From Alcanivorax borkumensis SK2 (lineage in GTDB: Bacteria > Pseudomonadota > Gammaproteobacteria > Pseudomonadales > Alcanivoracaceae): a stretch of 64,000 bases of DNA. A model generated the notes under the pieces. It had not been told where the DNA came from, did no database searches, and worked only from the letters and a program-made list of their open reading frames with translations. Shown here in pieces: positions 27,229 to 35,058 of this stretch (its first letter is position 1; each line of letters starts with the position of its first letter). A program made the position numbers and the translations under genes. The DNA is taken from contig NC_008260.1 in NCBI RefSeq assembly GCF_000009365.1, positions 2,327,001-2,391,000 on the forward strand. Direction: 5' to 3'.

Positions 27229-28187
27229 TGGGGCTATTTTGGGATGAAGAGATCAAAAAAGGTGGTGGCGGCAGCAATAGCCCAAAGCGAAGCCGAGGCC
27301 CCAATAGGGCGCAGTTGAGCAGGGTTGCTAGCAAGGCTCCGGAAGTCATGGTGAAAGTTACGGGATACACAAGAAGCGGGGCCCATGTGGGTTCCCACCT
27401 TGATTATATTAGCCGAGATGGGGTATTGCCCTTGATGACTTCCAACCAGGGGGAACTGCACGGCAAACAGGGGCCGACCGACGTAGCTAAAGAATGGGAG
27501 CTGGATTCCTTTGAGCAAACAGAAGGGCGGCGAAAGGCAACTCGGATCACCACCAATCTTGTCCTGTCTATTCCAAAGGGCGATCCGAACCGGTTAGTAG
27601 ATGCTGCCCAGGATTTCGCTAAAACCACATTCCACAATCACGACTGGGTGATGGCCCTGCATACCGACACCAAACACCCCCACGTTCATCTGACAGTGCG
27701 CAACCTTGGCCATGACGGCACCCGACTACATATCCCGAAAGGCAAAACCCAAGAATGGCGAGAGGACTTTGCCGAGGCCCTGAGAGGACAGGGCATCGAG
27801 GCCGAAGCTACCCGCAGGGCTGAGCGAGGCGTCACCCGCAAAGGCGAAAACCTGGCTGTTAAACACCTTCGTGAGCGCCTTAATAAACAGACCCCACCAA
27901 AGACTCCGGAAGTCGACAAGCTGGCCGTCAAAGAAGCACTGGAGCGCATGGCAGGGAAGGGTAAGGAAGAACCTTGGAAAGAGAGGGTCCTAGCTCGTCA
28001 AAAGGAAATGCGTAGCCTATGGGAGCGGGTAGGACAGGGCCTGGCCAAAAGCCCAACCCCGGAGGATCAGGCCCTGGCAAAACAGGTACTGGCTTTCAGA
28101 AAGGATATGCCTCCAATTCAAACCCGCACTGAACAATTGATAGACGCTATTGAGCAGCACAGTCATGACACTGAAAAAGAAAGGTAA
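27228..28187 (+). CDS. Relaxase, MobA/VirD2-like (MOBP type)
   Basis: A 319-residue relaxase that would nick oriT and pilot the strand to the recipient. The probable catalytic Tyr is Y60 in GSHLDYISRDG. The HUH metal site is HTDTKHPHVHL (H145, H150, H152, H154). The protein ends soon after the nuclease domain (a Lys/Glu-rich tail) and carries no primase or helicase module. Together with the MobC-like protein it makes the element mobilizable. The start at 27228 gives MGLFWDEE and couples to mobC. Confidence 0.9.
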   Translation: MGLFWDEEIKKGGGGSNSPKRSRGPNRAQLSRVASKAPEVMVKVTGYTRSGAHVGSHLDYISRDGVLPLMTSNQGELHGKQGPTDVAKEWELDSFEQTEGRRKATRITTNLVLSIPKGDPNRLVDAAQDFAKTTFHNHDWVMALHTDTKHPHVHLTVRNLGHDGTRLHIPKGKTQEWREDFAEALRGQGIEAEATRRAERGVTRKGENLAVKHLRERLNKQTPPKTPEVDKLAVKEALERMAGKGKEEPWKERVLARQKEMRSLWERVGQGLAKSPTPEDQALAKQVLAFRKDMPPIQTRTEQLIDAIEQHSHDTEKER

Positions 28188-28603
28188 TATCCGTTAACCA
28201 CTCCTCCGCCTGCCTTTCTATTCGCCCAATCAATAGAGCCGTATCATTTTTCCTGTCAAATTCTCCACCATCAAAAAATGGATGGATAACTTTCCATGCA
28301 TCCACTATCCCCACCTTTAAATGTAAAATATTCATATTAATTTAAATTTAACATTAACTGTAAAGAGGAGGGGGAGACCATCTCTGCTCAGCCAGAGTGG
28401 TTGCAAATGGTACCACTTTGCGAATCCTGCACTACCCCCCCTCCTCCTCCAAAAGTTACTCATGAGTCACTTTTTCGGTTTCCTCCTCCCTCTCTGAAAA
28501 CAGCCCCCAGCCCGATTGGCGCTCCTGTCGCCGTATTGACGGTCGCGAATTCAAACGTACTTTAAAAGGCGTTAACGAATCGTACCGAAACGTCGGGTTA
28601 ATT
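28188..28603. other. Non-coding gap between mobilization and regulator genes
   Basis: About 415 bp. It contains an A+T-rich patch (28335-28360), a purine run (AAGAGGAGGGGG) and the imperfect palindrome GCAAATGGTACCACTTTGC near 28406. A 62-codon minus-strand frame (28147-28335) overlaps the relaxase end and has no recognisable content. I see no clear gene. Confidence 0.4.
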
Positions 28604-28834
28604 ATGGAAACTTCAGCAACGGAAAAATGGCTGGCCGATAAATTCAAAAGCCCTTTGCTTCGCATGGCAGATTTGGCCGAAGTGCTTTATCGCAGTGAGG
28701 ATGGATTGCGTGTCTCGCTGTACCGCGACTGCGAGCTCTCACAACGACTCAATGCGGCCAGAGTCAAAATTGGCCGCCGGGTGTATTTCCGGATTCAGGA
28801 TGTCGCACGAATCCTCGATGAGGGTGTGCAATGA
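28604..28834 (+). CDS. Small helix-turn-helix protein (excisionase/AlpA-like)
   Basis: A 76-residue protein: a short helical lead and then a putative winged-helix reading MADLAEVLYRSEDGLRVSLY with KIGRRVYFRIQDVARILDEG at the end. That last part (R-x-x-Y-F-x-x-x-D-V) is the pattern of MerR/AlpA-like DNA-binding proteins often encoded in integrative elements as excisionases or repressors. It overlaps the next gene by 4 bp (ATGA). Assignment to excisionase is inference. Confidence 0.6.
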   Translation: METSATEKWLADKFKSPLLRMADLAEVLYRSEDGLRVSLYRDCELSQRLNAARVKIGRRVYFRIQDVARILDEGVQ

Positions 28835-29217
28835 GTCGCGGCGATATTCCCAATCCCATTCAGCGGTTCCGCAAGCATGGAAACTTCACGGTCCTCGACA
28901 ACGATTTGATCCGGGACAAGCGAATCACATTCCAGGCTCTCGGGCTTTTGACGTTCATGCTGCACCTCCCGCCCGACTTCCAGTTGCGCCTGGCGTTTCT
29001 TGAAAAACAGCGCAAAGGCAATGGCCGCGATTTCATTCGCGCCAGGGTGGCGGAGCTGGAAAAGGCCGGATACCTCCGGATCACCAAACTGAAAGACGGC
29101 AAAGGACGCTGGCGCGCCACCCTATGGCAAGTCACCGAAGTACCAGACCAGTGGCATGGCCACTCACCGGACAACCCCGACCTCTCCCCGTTCCTGCTCC
29201 ATCAGCAAGGAGAATGA
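28831..29217 (+). CDS. Helix-turn-helix replication-initiator-like protein
   Basis: A 128-residue protein with the segment VLDNDLIRDKRITFQALGLL followed by TFMLHLPPDFQL, and then RVAELEKAGYLRITK. This is the N-terminal winged-helix seen in plasmid and phage replication-initiator-like proteins (early 'knows the locus is extrachromosomal' domain), usually as the DNA-binding part. There is no catalytic primase segment. Given the origin-like region 6 kb away, a role in autonomous replication of the excised element is possible but unproved. Confidence 0.55.
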   Translation: MSRGDIPNPIQRFRKHGNFTVLDNDLIRDKRITFQALGLLTFMLHLPPDFQLRLAFLEKQRKGNGRDFIRARVAELEKAGYLRITKLKDGKGRWRATLWQVTEVPDQWHGHSPDNPDLSPFLLHQQGE

Positions 29218-29219
29218 TG

Positions 29220-29507
29220 ATGACGTTACATGCCCTCAATGAATCCCAGGCCATTTACCAAATCCAGGAATCGGTGGTGTTCGATTCCTCGCTCAGTTTG
29301 ACGGCCTTGGGCATCTACACCTTTCTCACCGCAGTGGACAACATTGCTCACCCCAACATTGTCGCGCTGCTTCAAGAAAGCCATTCACAGTGCTCGCAAT
29401 ACGACATCAAGGTGGCGTTGCAGGAACTGGTTAAGGCAGACCTGTTGATGTACCGGCTTCCCCCTCACAAACCTGCCTGGGAAGTCATTAACCACTGTCA
29501 CGACTAA
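29220..29507 (+). CDS. Small winged-helix-like protein, paralogue-like to its neighbour
   Basis: A 95-residue protein with no confident family. The stretch VVFDSSLSLTALGIYTFLTA resembles the corresponding part of the preceding protein (FTVLDNDLIRDKRITFQALG), and QELVKADLLMYRLP matches its wing region, so the two look like diverged copies of one winged-helix fold. Three ATG codons occur in a row; 29220 was preferred because AGGAGA lies 6 bases upstream. Confidence 0.5.
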   Translation: MTLHALNESQAIYQIQESVVFDSSLSLTALGIYTFLTAVDNIAHPNIVALLQESHSQCSQYDIKVALQELVKADLLMYRLPPHKPAWEVINHCHD

Positions 29508-29541
29508 TCCCCCACCAAGGGCCAACAAGGAGTATCAAACG

Positions 29542-30204
29542 ATGAAACGTTTAACCAAATGGATGTTACCCGCCCTACTCGCTGGATCATTGAGCCAGCA
29601 AGCCATGGCAGGCGGTGTGCCCGTTCTGGATGTCGCAGGTTTGACCCAAGCCATCCAACAGTTCCAGCAAATGACCATGCAGTACCAACAGATGATTCAG
29701 CAGTACAACACGCTGAAGGATCAGCTCGGCAACATGCAGGAACAGTTGCAGGTTCAGCGCGACAACCTGCTGGCCGTCACCGGTGAAAACGGTTACGGAA
29801 GCTGGGGAGAATTGCCCTACGACCTGGAATCTCTGGACGCGAGCCTGGAACAGCTCATGGAAGACTATGGAGTGGCCCATAGCCAGGCCGATCTGAGCGA
29901 TTATGCGGCCCACAAGCGCCAGGAAAAGCTGGCTCCGCTGTTGACCCAGGCAGGGACTACCCAACAGCTTCTGGAGCGCTCACAGCAGCGTTACAGCACC
30001 CTCAAGCAATTGATCCGCAAGGTGGATGACGCCCCCAACCTGAAAGCCGCCACGGATCTGCAAGCCCGGATTGCCGGCGAACAGGCCATGCTCACTAACG
30101 AGCTGATCAACATCACCCTTCAGCAGCGTCAATACGAGTACGAGCAAGCCCTGGCCGTACAGCAGGAAAAAGACGCGCCCCGCTACCGCTTGTTTGAGGA
30201 GTAA
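29542..30204 (+). CDS. VirB5/TrbJ-like type IV secretion protein
   Basis: A 220-residue exported protein with a signal peptide (MLPALLAGSLSQQAMA) and a Gln-rich helical body (AIQQFQQMTMQYQQMIQQYN, LKDQLGNMQEQLQ) typical of VirB5/TrbJ, the minor pilin at the pilus tip that contributes to recipient contact. It is followed by an entry-exclusion-like lipoprotein and VirB6, the same order as trbJ-trbK-trbL of IncP plasmids. The rest of a secretion system is absent. Confidence 0.82.
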   Translation: MKRLTKWMLPALLAGSLSQQAMAGGVPVLDVAGLTQAIQQFQQMTMQYQQMIQQYNTLKDQLGNMQEQLQVQRDNLLAVTGENGYGSWGELPYDLESLDASLEQLMEDYGVAHSQADLSDYAAHKRQEKLAPLLTQAGTTQQLLERSQQRYSTLKQLIRKVDDAPNLKAATDLQARIAGEQAMLTNELINITLQQRQYEYEQALAVQQEKDAPRYRLFEE

Positions 30205-30207
30205 GCC

Positions 30208-30540
30208 ATGAACCGTTTTGCCCTGATGATGGTCTTCCCCGCCCTGCTGCTGATCGGTTGCGATAACGGCCCGGAAGGCCGGAGCCTGGAGTATTTCAAG
30301 GCGCACCCGAAAGAAACCCTGACCGTCGCCTTTACCTGCGAGCTGGACCATCCCGACTGGCAACGTGAGGCCATGACCACGCCGCCTCAGGATTACAGCG
30401 CCACCACCCGCGAGTGCGTCAATGCCTGGGACAACCTAGATGCCGCCCGTGCGGAGCTGGGCCTGGGCTATGAAGAGGCCAAGAAACTCGGCCTGGGCGA
30501 CCGCTATCAACCCAAAGTCCGGCACCGGCTGTTTGAGTAA
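30208..30540 (+). CDS. EexN/TrbK-like entry-exclusion lipoprotein
   Basis: A 110-residue lipoprotein: lipobox LLLIGC, then a short mature part with two further cysteines (FTCELDH, TRECVNAW), matching EexN-type proteins in size and layout. Such proteins sit in the inner membrane or periplasm of a host cell and block redundant conjugative entry. The location between virB5 and virB6 genes supports the call. It lies 3 bp after virB5. Confidence 0.75.
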   Translation: MNRFALMMVFPALLLIGCDNGPEGRSLEYFKAHPKETLTVAFTCELDHPDWQREAMTTPPQDYSATTRECVNAWDNLDAARAELGLGYEEAKKLGLGDRYQPKVRHRLFE

Positions 30541-30552
30541 GGGAGAGAGGTC

Positions 30553-31485
30553 ATGTCCACCATCGCCAGCATGCACGCCCTTCTGGTCACTGACATTGTC
30601 ACCGCCGTTTCCGGTCTGGCCCAGCAGACCATGGGTTGGTTACGCCCCATCTTTATCAACCTGGTGGTGATCTATCTGGCCCTGACCGGCTACGCGCTGT
30701 GGGCGGGCAAGATAGAGATACCACTCAATGAGTTGATATCGAGGCTGATTCGTATCGCGGCGGTATCCACCTTCGCCCTGACCTGGAGCATCTACAGCGA
30801 CCACATCATCGACATTGCCTTCCATGGGCCCGATGAAGTCCTTAGCGGCATCACCGGCTCTGGCAACGATGCCATCAATGCCCTTGACGGGCTCTGGGAA
30901 CGCATCACCGACACCTCCGAGGAGAAGTTCGACGAAAACAGCGGCATGAGTATCAGCCAGGCTCTGGAGAACAAGATCCTGGGGGTCATGCTCAGCATCA
31001 CCGGTTGGCTGATTTGCTTCCCGGCTTTTCTGATCATCGTGGCTAGTCAGCTTGTCAGCGCCCTACTGATCATCATTGGCCCCATCTTCATTGTGGCCTC
31101 GCTCTTTCGCAGAAGCAGTAGATATACGGAGGCCTGGGTCAATCAGCTTCTCACCTACTTCATGCTGTATGTCTTGATCATTCTCGTAGAGCACTTGGCG
31201 GCAGAAATCTTCGAGCAGATGCATCTGCGCCTGGAGAACAAGGCCGCGCTGGCTCAGCTTGGCTTTATCTCCGAGATGCTGTTGGTCGGCCTGATCATGA
31301 TGGGCGTCTCACTGATGACACCCTTCCTGGCCGGTGGCCTGGTTGGCGTTACCGCACCCGGCATCCAGAACGCCCTGCGTTTTATACCCGGGCCAGGCAT
31401 GTTGCGACACCTGAACCCCAGCACACCCTCCCCGCGACCGGGTGGCCCAGGCGGCAGCGGGTATCTCAAAAAGTGGAACAAATGA
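30553..31485 (+). CDS. VirB6/TrbL-like type IV secretion inner membrane channel protein
   Basis: A 310-residue polytopic membrane protein with five to seven hydrophobic spans (PIFINLVVIYLALTGYALWA, LVSALLIIIGPIFIVASLF, LLVGLIMMGVSLMTPFLAGG) and the central periplasmic loop of VirB6/TrbL, the channel component contacted by entry-exclusion proteins. The C-terminus is Pro/Gly-rich. No VirB3, B4, B8-B11 or D4 gene is nearby. Confidence 0.8.
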   Translation: MSTIASMHALLVTDIVTAVSGLAQQTMGWLRPIFINLVVIYLALTGYALWAGKIEIPLNELISRLIRIAAVSTFALTWSIYSDHIIDIAFHGPDEVLSGITGSGNDAINALDGLWERITDTSEEKFDENSGMSISQALENKILGVMLSITGWLICFPAFLIIVASQLVSALLIIIGPIFIVASLFRRSSRYTEAWVNQLLTYFMLYVLIILVEHLAAEIFEQMHLRLENKAALAQLGFISEMLLVGLIMMGVSLMTPFLAGGLVGVTAPGIQNALRFIPGPGMLRHLNPSTPSPRPGGPGGSGYLKKWNK

Positions 31486-31748
31486 TGACGAAACCCGAAT
31501 TCGCTCTATGGCTGAGACGATTCCGCACCGGCTGCTGGATGGTCTTCGGTGTGGCAACGCTCGTATTCGCCGTGACCAGTTTTATGGAAATGACGGTGGC
31601 CAACTCGCCCCAGGAACCATCGACACCACCAGGTCCACCCGAATCCTACCGCTGGTTCATGGTGATGCTGCTGGCCTGCATCTGCGCCACCTTTGCCAGG
31701 CTGGGGCTGACCTGGCTAACCCGGCCCGACGACGTCGAGGACCGCTAG
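31482..31748 (+). CDS. Small two-span membrane protein
   Basis: An 88-residue protein with two hydrophobic segments (GCWMVFGVATLVFAVTSFM and WFMVMLLACICATFARLGL) separated by a Pro-rich loop. No family recognised. Its ATG overlaps the virB6 stop by 4 bp, so it is probably part of the same membrane assembly. Confidence 0.6.
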   Translation: MMTKPEFALWLRRFRTGCWMVFGVATLVFAVTSFMEMTVANSPQEPSTPPGPPESYRWFMVMLLACICATFARLGLTWLTRPDDVEDR

Positions 31749-31767
31749 TTCAGTGGTTTTTATGGAC

Positions 31768-31810
31768 GCTCCCGATCGATGCCGATGGGACATCGGCACC
31801 GATCGGGAGC
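31768..31810. promoter_or_regulatory. Nested inverted repeat before parA, candidate parS or operator
   Basis: Outer arms GCTCCCGATCG/CGATCGGGAGC (11 bp, perfect) enclose inner arms GCCGATG/CATCGGC around GGA, with symmetric 2-nt internal loops. The 43-bp dyad is 36 bp before the parA start and has no T-tract. Position and symmetry suit a centromere-like ParB site or a KorB-type operator, but it could also be a terminator of the virB operon. Confidence 0.5.
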
Positions 31811-31846
31811 CACACACAAAGACATGGCTAACCTTGAGGACATCTC

Positions 31847-32614
31847 ATGAAAACGCTCACTATCGCAAACCAGAAAGGCGGTGTCGGGAAAACCACTCTC
31901 GGCCTGCACCTGGCATTCAATCTGCTTGAACAGGGCAATCGTGTGCTGTTCATCGATCTGGACCCGCAGGGCAACAGCAGCAAGACGCTGGACCAGTACA
32001 AAACCTTTGTGCCGGCCAGCGCCCTGTTCATGGCAAATACCGGCAGGGACATCGAGGCGGCCAATTTCCAACTGATCCCGGCCAGCCCGGAGCTGATCGA
32101 TGTGGATCGCAAGCCATGGGAGGACATGGCGCATTTAGCCAATAATCTCGCCCTGGTAGACGACCAGTTCGACTACTGTCTGATCGACACGGCCCCCACC
32201 ATGGGACTGCGACTGACCGCTTCACTGATTGCCGCCGACTATGTGCTGTCACCCATTGAGGTAGAAGAATACAGCCTGGACGGCCTTCAGAAGCTGCTCA
32301 AAACCATCTTCAGTGTGAAGAAGAACCTGAACCCGAAACTGGAATTCCTGGGTATTGCGGTCAATCGCTTCAACAGCCGCAACGACCGGCAGATCGCTGC
32401 CTTCAAAGCCCTGGCCGCTCAGTATGGCAGCTATATCCTGCCGCAACCCATCGGCATCCGAAAATCCATTCCGGAAGCGCTGTCTGATGGCATCCCGGTC
32501 TGGCAGCTCGGCAAGCAAAATACCGCCGCCCGAGTCGCAGGCAAAGAGATCCTGACCCTGTTAGACATGGTCCACGCCAAAATTGCCAGCATCCAGGAGC
32601 CAGCCCATGCCTAA
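31847..32614 (+). CDS. parA: ParA-family partition ATPase
   Basis: A 255-residue Walker-type ATPase with the deviant P-loop KGGVGKTTLGLHLAF and switch motifs FIDLDPQGNSS and CLIDTAPTMGLRL. It would segregate or position the excised element, or regulate with ParB. It overlaps parB by 8 bp. Presence in an integrated element suggests a replicating or plasmid-derived form. Confidence 0.9.
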   Translation: MKTLTIANQKGGVGKTTLGLHLAFNLLEQGNRVLFIDLDPQGNSSKTLDQYKTFVPASALFMANTGRDIEAANFQLIPASPELIDVDRKPWEDMAHLANNLALVDDQFDYCLIDTAPTMGLRLTASLIAADYVLSPIEVEEYSLDGLQKLLKTIFSVKKNLNPKLEFLGIAVNRFNSRNDRQIAAFKALAAQYGSYILPQPIGIRKSIPEALSDGIPVWQLGKQNTAARVAGKEILTLLDMVHAKIASIQEPAHA

Positions 32615-33692
32615 CCCTCTGGACCTGAGCGTACTGTCGGATCTGGAAAACTTCAGTGATCTGGATAGTGCACAACCGCAGAACCAGGATGACTCCCCTT
32701 TCCGCCTGCTGCCCTGGGACAAGATCGAGGAAGACCCGGACCAGCCGCGCACCCACATGGACGAAGACGCCCTGAAGGAGCTGGCCGACTCCATGAAGCA
32801 GAAAGGCCAGAACGGCCAGCCCCGTGGGATCTTGCAGCCCATCAGTGTGCGGGATAACCCGAACAAGCCGGGGTACTACCTGATCAACCATGGCCACCGT
32901 CGCCATCGCGCCCAGGGCTTGGCGGGGCTAAAAGCGTTGCCGGTGCCCGCCATCCTGAACAACCTCAGCACCCAGGCGGACCAGTTGCTGGAGAACATTC
33001 AGCGCGAGGATCTGGATGCCATGGATATTGGCCAATCCATCGACGCTCTGGTCAGCAAGGGCTGGAAGGTGACCGACATTGCCAAGCAACTCGGCAAGAA
33101 CAAATCCTGGCTGGCTCGCTACCGGCTGCTGTACCAAAGCAACGACGCCCTGAAAACGCTCTATACCAGTGGTCTCTGCCGTGACGTTAACGCCCTGGTT
33201 GAGTTGGCCAGGGCCCAGGACAAACACCCGGCAGATGTCTCCCGGTTTATCCAGGAGGCATTGTCTGGTGAGGCCACCCTGTCACGATCCGCCGTCCAAG
33301 GGTTCCTGAACAGCCTCAAGGGGGCATCAGCGCCAAAACCCGACCCTATGCCTGCCACCACATCATCGGACTCAGCCACAAATGGCGATACGTCCTTGTC
33401 TGATGGAGATCCGCAGGCACCGGCCCCGCAATCAGGGGACAGCGACAGTAACGAAAGCGTCACGCAGAAACCCGCCACCTCCCACTCGTCGCCACCTGAT
33501 CCAACGCGGATCAGCAACCCGACCCTGTGGGTGAGCTGGGATATGGAAGGGGAACGCTATACCGGTAAGGTCATGCTGGCCCGCCGCCCCAGCAGCACAG
33601 GGATGTTGTGGGTCGAGGAGCAGGACACAGGGCGTGCTTTCGAGCTGGTGGCGGCGGACGTCACCCTGGAGGGGCTGACAGAATCCAAATAA
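32607..33692 (+). CDS. parB: ParB/KorB-like partition protein
   Basis: A 361-residue protein with the ParB N-terminal CTP-binding motif GHRRHRA and box LPWDKIEEDPDQPR, a central helix-turn-helix (DIAKQLGKNKSWLARYRLLY), a Ser/Pro/Asp-rich linker (about 245-300) and a C-terminal beta-rich domain (LWVSWDMEGERYTGKVMLAR) reminiscent of the SH3-like tail of KorB. The start at 32607 overlaps parA. Both partition and global repression roles are possible. Confidence 0.85.
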   Translation: MPNPLDLSVLSDLENFSDLDSAQPQNQDDSPFRLLPWDKIEEDPDQPRTHMDEDALKELADSMKQKGQNGQPRGILQPISVRDNPNKPGYYLINHGHRRHRAQGLAGLKALPVPAILNNLSTQADQLLENIQREDLDAMDIGQSIDALVSKGWKVTDIAKQLGKNKSWLARYRLLYQSNDALKTLYTSGLCRDVNALVELARAQDKHPADVSRFIQEALSGEATLSRSAVQGFLNSLKGASAPKPDPMPATTSSDSATNGDTSLSDGDPQAPAPQSGDSDSNESVTQKPATSHSSPPDPTRISNPTLWVSWDMEGERYTGKVMLARRPSSTGMLWVEEQDTGRAFELVAADVTLEGLTESK

Positions 33693-33743
33693 CCGGTCTA
33701 TACTGAATCTGGCCGCTCTCCATGGCGTCCAACCCTAGATGAG

Positions 33744-33766
33744 AAGCGGCCTACGGCCGCTTTTTT
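33744..33766 (+). terminator. Intrinsic terminator of the parAB operon
   Basis: AAGCGGCC-TAC-GGCCGCTT followed directly by TTTT, about 50 bp after the parB stop. Textbook rho-independent structure on the plus strand. Confidence 0.85.
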
Positions 33767-33832
33767 ATTGGAGGCGCATCGGCTCTGCGCACTTGGCCCA
33801 CCCCATTCCCGACATGACCGCAAGGAGGCTCC

Positions 33833-34207
33833 ATGACGGACAAAGCCAAACTGTTTATGGACGGCGACAGCCAGGCCGTACGCCTGCCTGATCACTACCG
33901 TTTCGATGGAGACGAGGTGTATATCCGCCAAGATCCTGAAACTGGGGATGTCATATTGAGCGCCCGCCCAAATGGCTGGGACGAGTTCTTTGATATGCTG
34001 GACGAAGACCCGATGCCGGGAGACTTCTTGGCAGATCGCTTCCAGGGCGACCTACCTGATGGAAACCCACTAGATGGCGAGGATGATCAAGCCTCAGATT
34101 CCCGCGCAATAATGCGCCGTATTGCGAATAGCCACGAGCAATGGGACAAATTCATGGAGAACCTCAAAGCCCAGGATAAGAAACAAGGTCTTGAGCCCAA
34201 GCAGTGA
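33833..34207 (+). CDS. AbrB/VapB-type DNA-binding protein with long C-terminal extension, no toxin partner
   Basis: A 124-residue protein whose N-terminus (AKLFMDGDSQAVRLPDHYRF) is the swapped-hairpin AbrB fold of VapB-type antitoxins. An acidic middle part is followed by a C-terminal segment AIMRRIANSHEQWDKFMENL that recurs in the next, structurally unrelated protein. Ordinary VapB proteins are about 75-80 residues and precede a PIN-domain toxin; no toxin follows here. It may be an orphan antitoxin or a regulator of the element. Confidence 0.7.
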   Translation: MTDKAKLFMDGDSQAVRLPDHYRFDGDEVYIRQDPETGDVILSARPNGWDEFFDMLDEDPMPGDFLADRFQGDLPDGNPLDGEDDQASDSRAIMRRIANSHEQWDKFMENLKAQDKKQGLEPKQ

Positions 34208-34271
34208 TATGGCCCAAACCGGCCATCATTACGCCCGACCGCCTGCCACTCCGCGTTCCAGGAGCACCATC

Positions 34272-34553
34272 ATGGCAACTGCCCCGACAAAGAAGACAAT
34301 CACCTTTCGTGTTGAGCCTGAACTGAAAAAAGCCTTCATTGAAACGGCCCATGCCAACAACCAAACTGCCGCTCAAGTACTGCGTGAAGCCATGCGCCGC
34401 TATGTTGAAGTAACCGCGACCGGCAAATCTATCGAACATATGGATATGGACGCTGTCATGAAGCGAATGACTGACAAACAAGCAGAGTGGGATGCATTCA
34501 TGGAAACCCTGGAGGCAGAAGACCTGAAGCGCGGCATCGTCGCTAAATCATAA
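34272..34553 (+). CDS. Ribbon-helix-helix protein with shared C-terminal tail
   Basis: A 93-residue protein: N-terminal ribbon-helix-helix (KTITFRVEPELKKAFIETAH) and a C-terminal tail AVMKRMTDKQAEWDAFMETL. About 14 of 36 tail positions equal those of the preceding AbrB-type protein. The start at 34272 has AGGAG 8 bases upstream. RHH proteins of this size are antitoxins or repressors; no toxin is adjacent. A second, smaller relative lies at 40728-40904. Confidence 0.72.
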   Translation: MATAPTKKTITFRVEPELKKAFIETAHANNQTAAQVLREAMRRYVEVTATGKSIEHMDMDAVMKRMTDKQAEWDAFMETLEAEDLKRGIVAKS

Positions 34554-35058
34554 CTACCTGCGAGCTACAGCATGCTCACAAAGCGCCAGGAAAAGATTGG
34601 CCAGCGAGCTTTAGTCAGTGTCGCATGGAAGCGAAAGGCCCTCTGACTTCGCAAACGAGCTTGTCCGCAGAGAACTGGCCAACAACACTGGTAATGACCA
34701 ATATCAAAAGTATGGATCAGCGCTGAAGCTCCTATCTGAAAACCGCTCTGTAATTCGCCTTATCGGCCATAACAGCATCACCCACCCAACCCCGCACCCA
34801 AGAAAAGAAAACGAACCAGAGAGCATTTCAGGCAGCTTCTGCGCCCTTGTCATCCCAGTATTGATAACTTTCTCTTTCTCTGACTCGCTCCATCTGAACT
34901 TATCCACAGATTCACGTTATCCACAGCGATTTATTTTCTTTTTATTTCTTATTAGTGGCTTATTACTTATTAGTCGTTCGGGTTTACCGCATGCGGGTAA
35001 ACCGCGTGCGGAAAACCCGAACGTGGTGTGGATAAACTACAAAAAACATCTACGTCCC
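34554..35058. other. Origin-like region with three perfect DnaA boxes
   Basis: A non-coding 500-bp stretch. TTATCCACA occurs perfectly at 34900-34908 and 34917-34925, and inverted at 35027-35035. Between them lie a very A+T-rich run (34928-34975) and a 47-bp dyad (GTTCGGGTTT ... AAAACCCGAAC, 34976-35022) containing smaller palindromes (ACCGCATGCGGGT). Boxes, an unwinding-type A+T block and an iteron-like dyad together resemble a plasmid or chromosomal-type replication origin. A long frame across it is an artefact that runs into PBP1A. Confidence 0.6.

Noticed and set aside
28147-28335. A 62-codon minus-strand frame in the gap after the relaxase
   Set aside because: It overlaps the relaxase 3' end antisense and has no domain or ribosome site. 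Kept only as a remark on the gap.
33833-34553. A VapBC-type toxin-antitoxin pair
   Set aside because: Only antitoxin-type DNA-binding folds are present; neither gene resembles a PIN-domain toxin and none follows.
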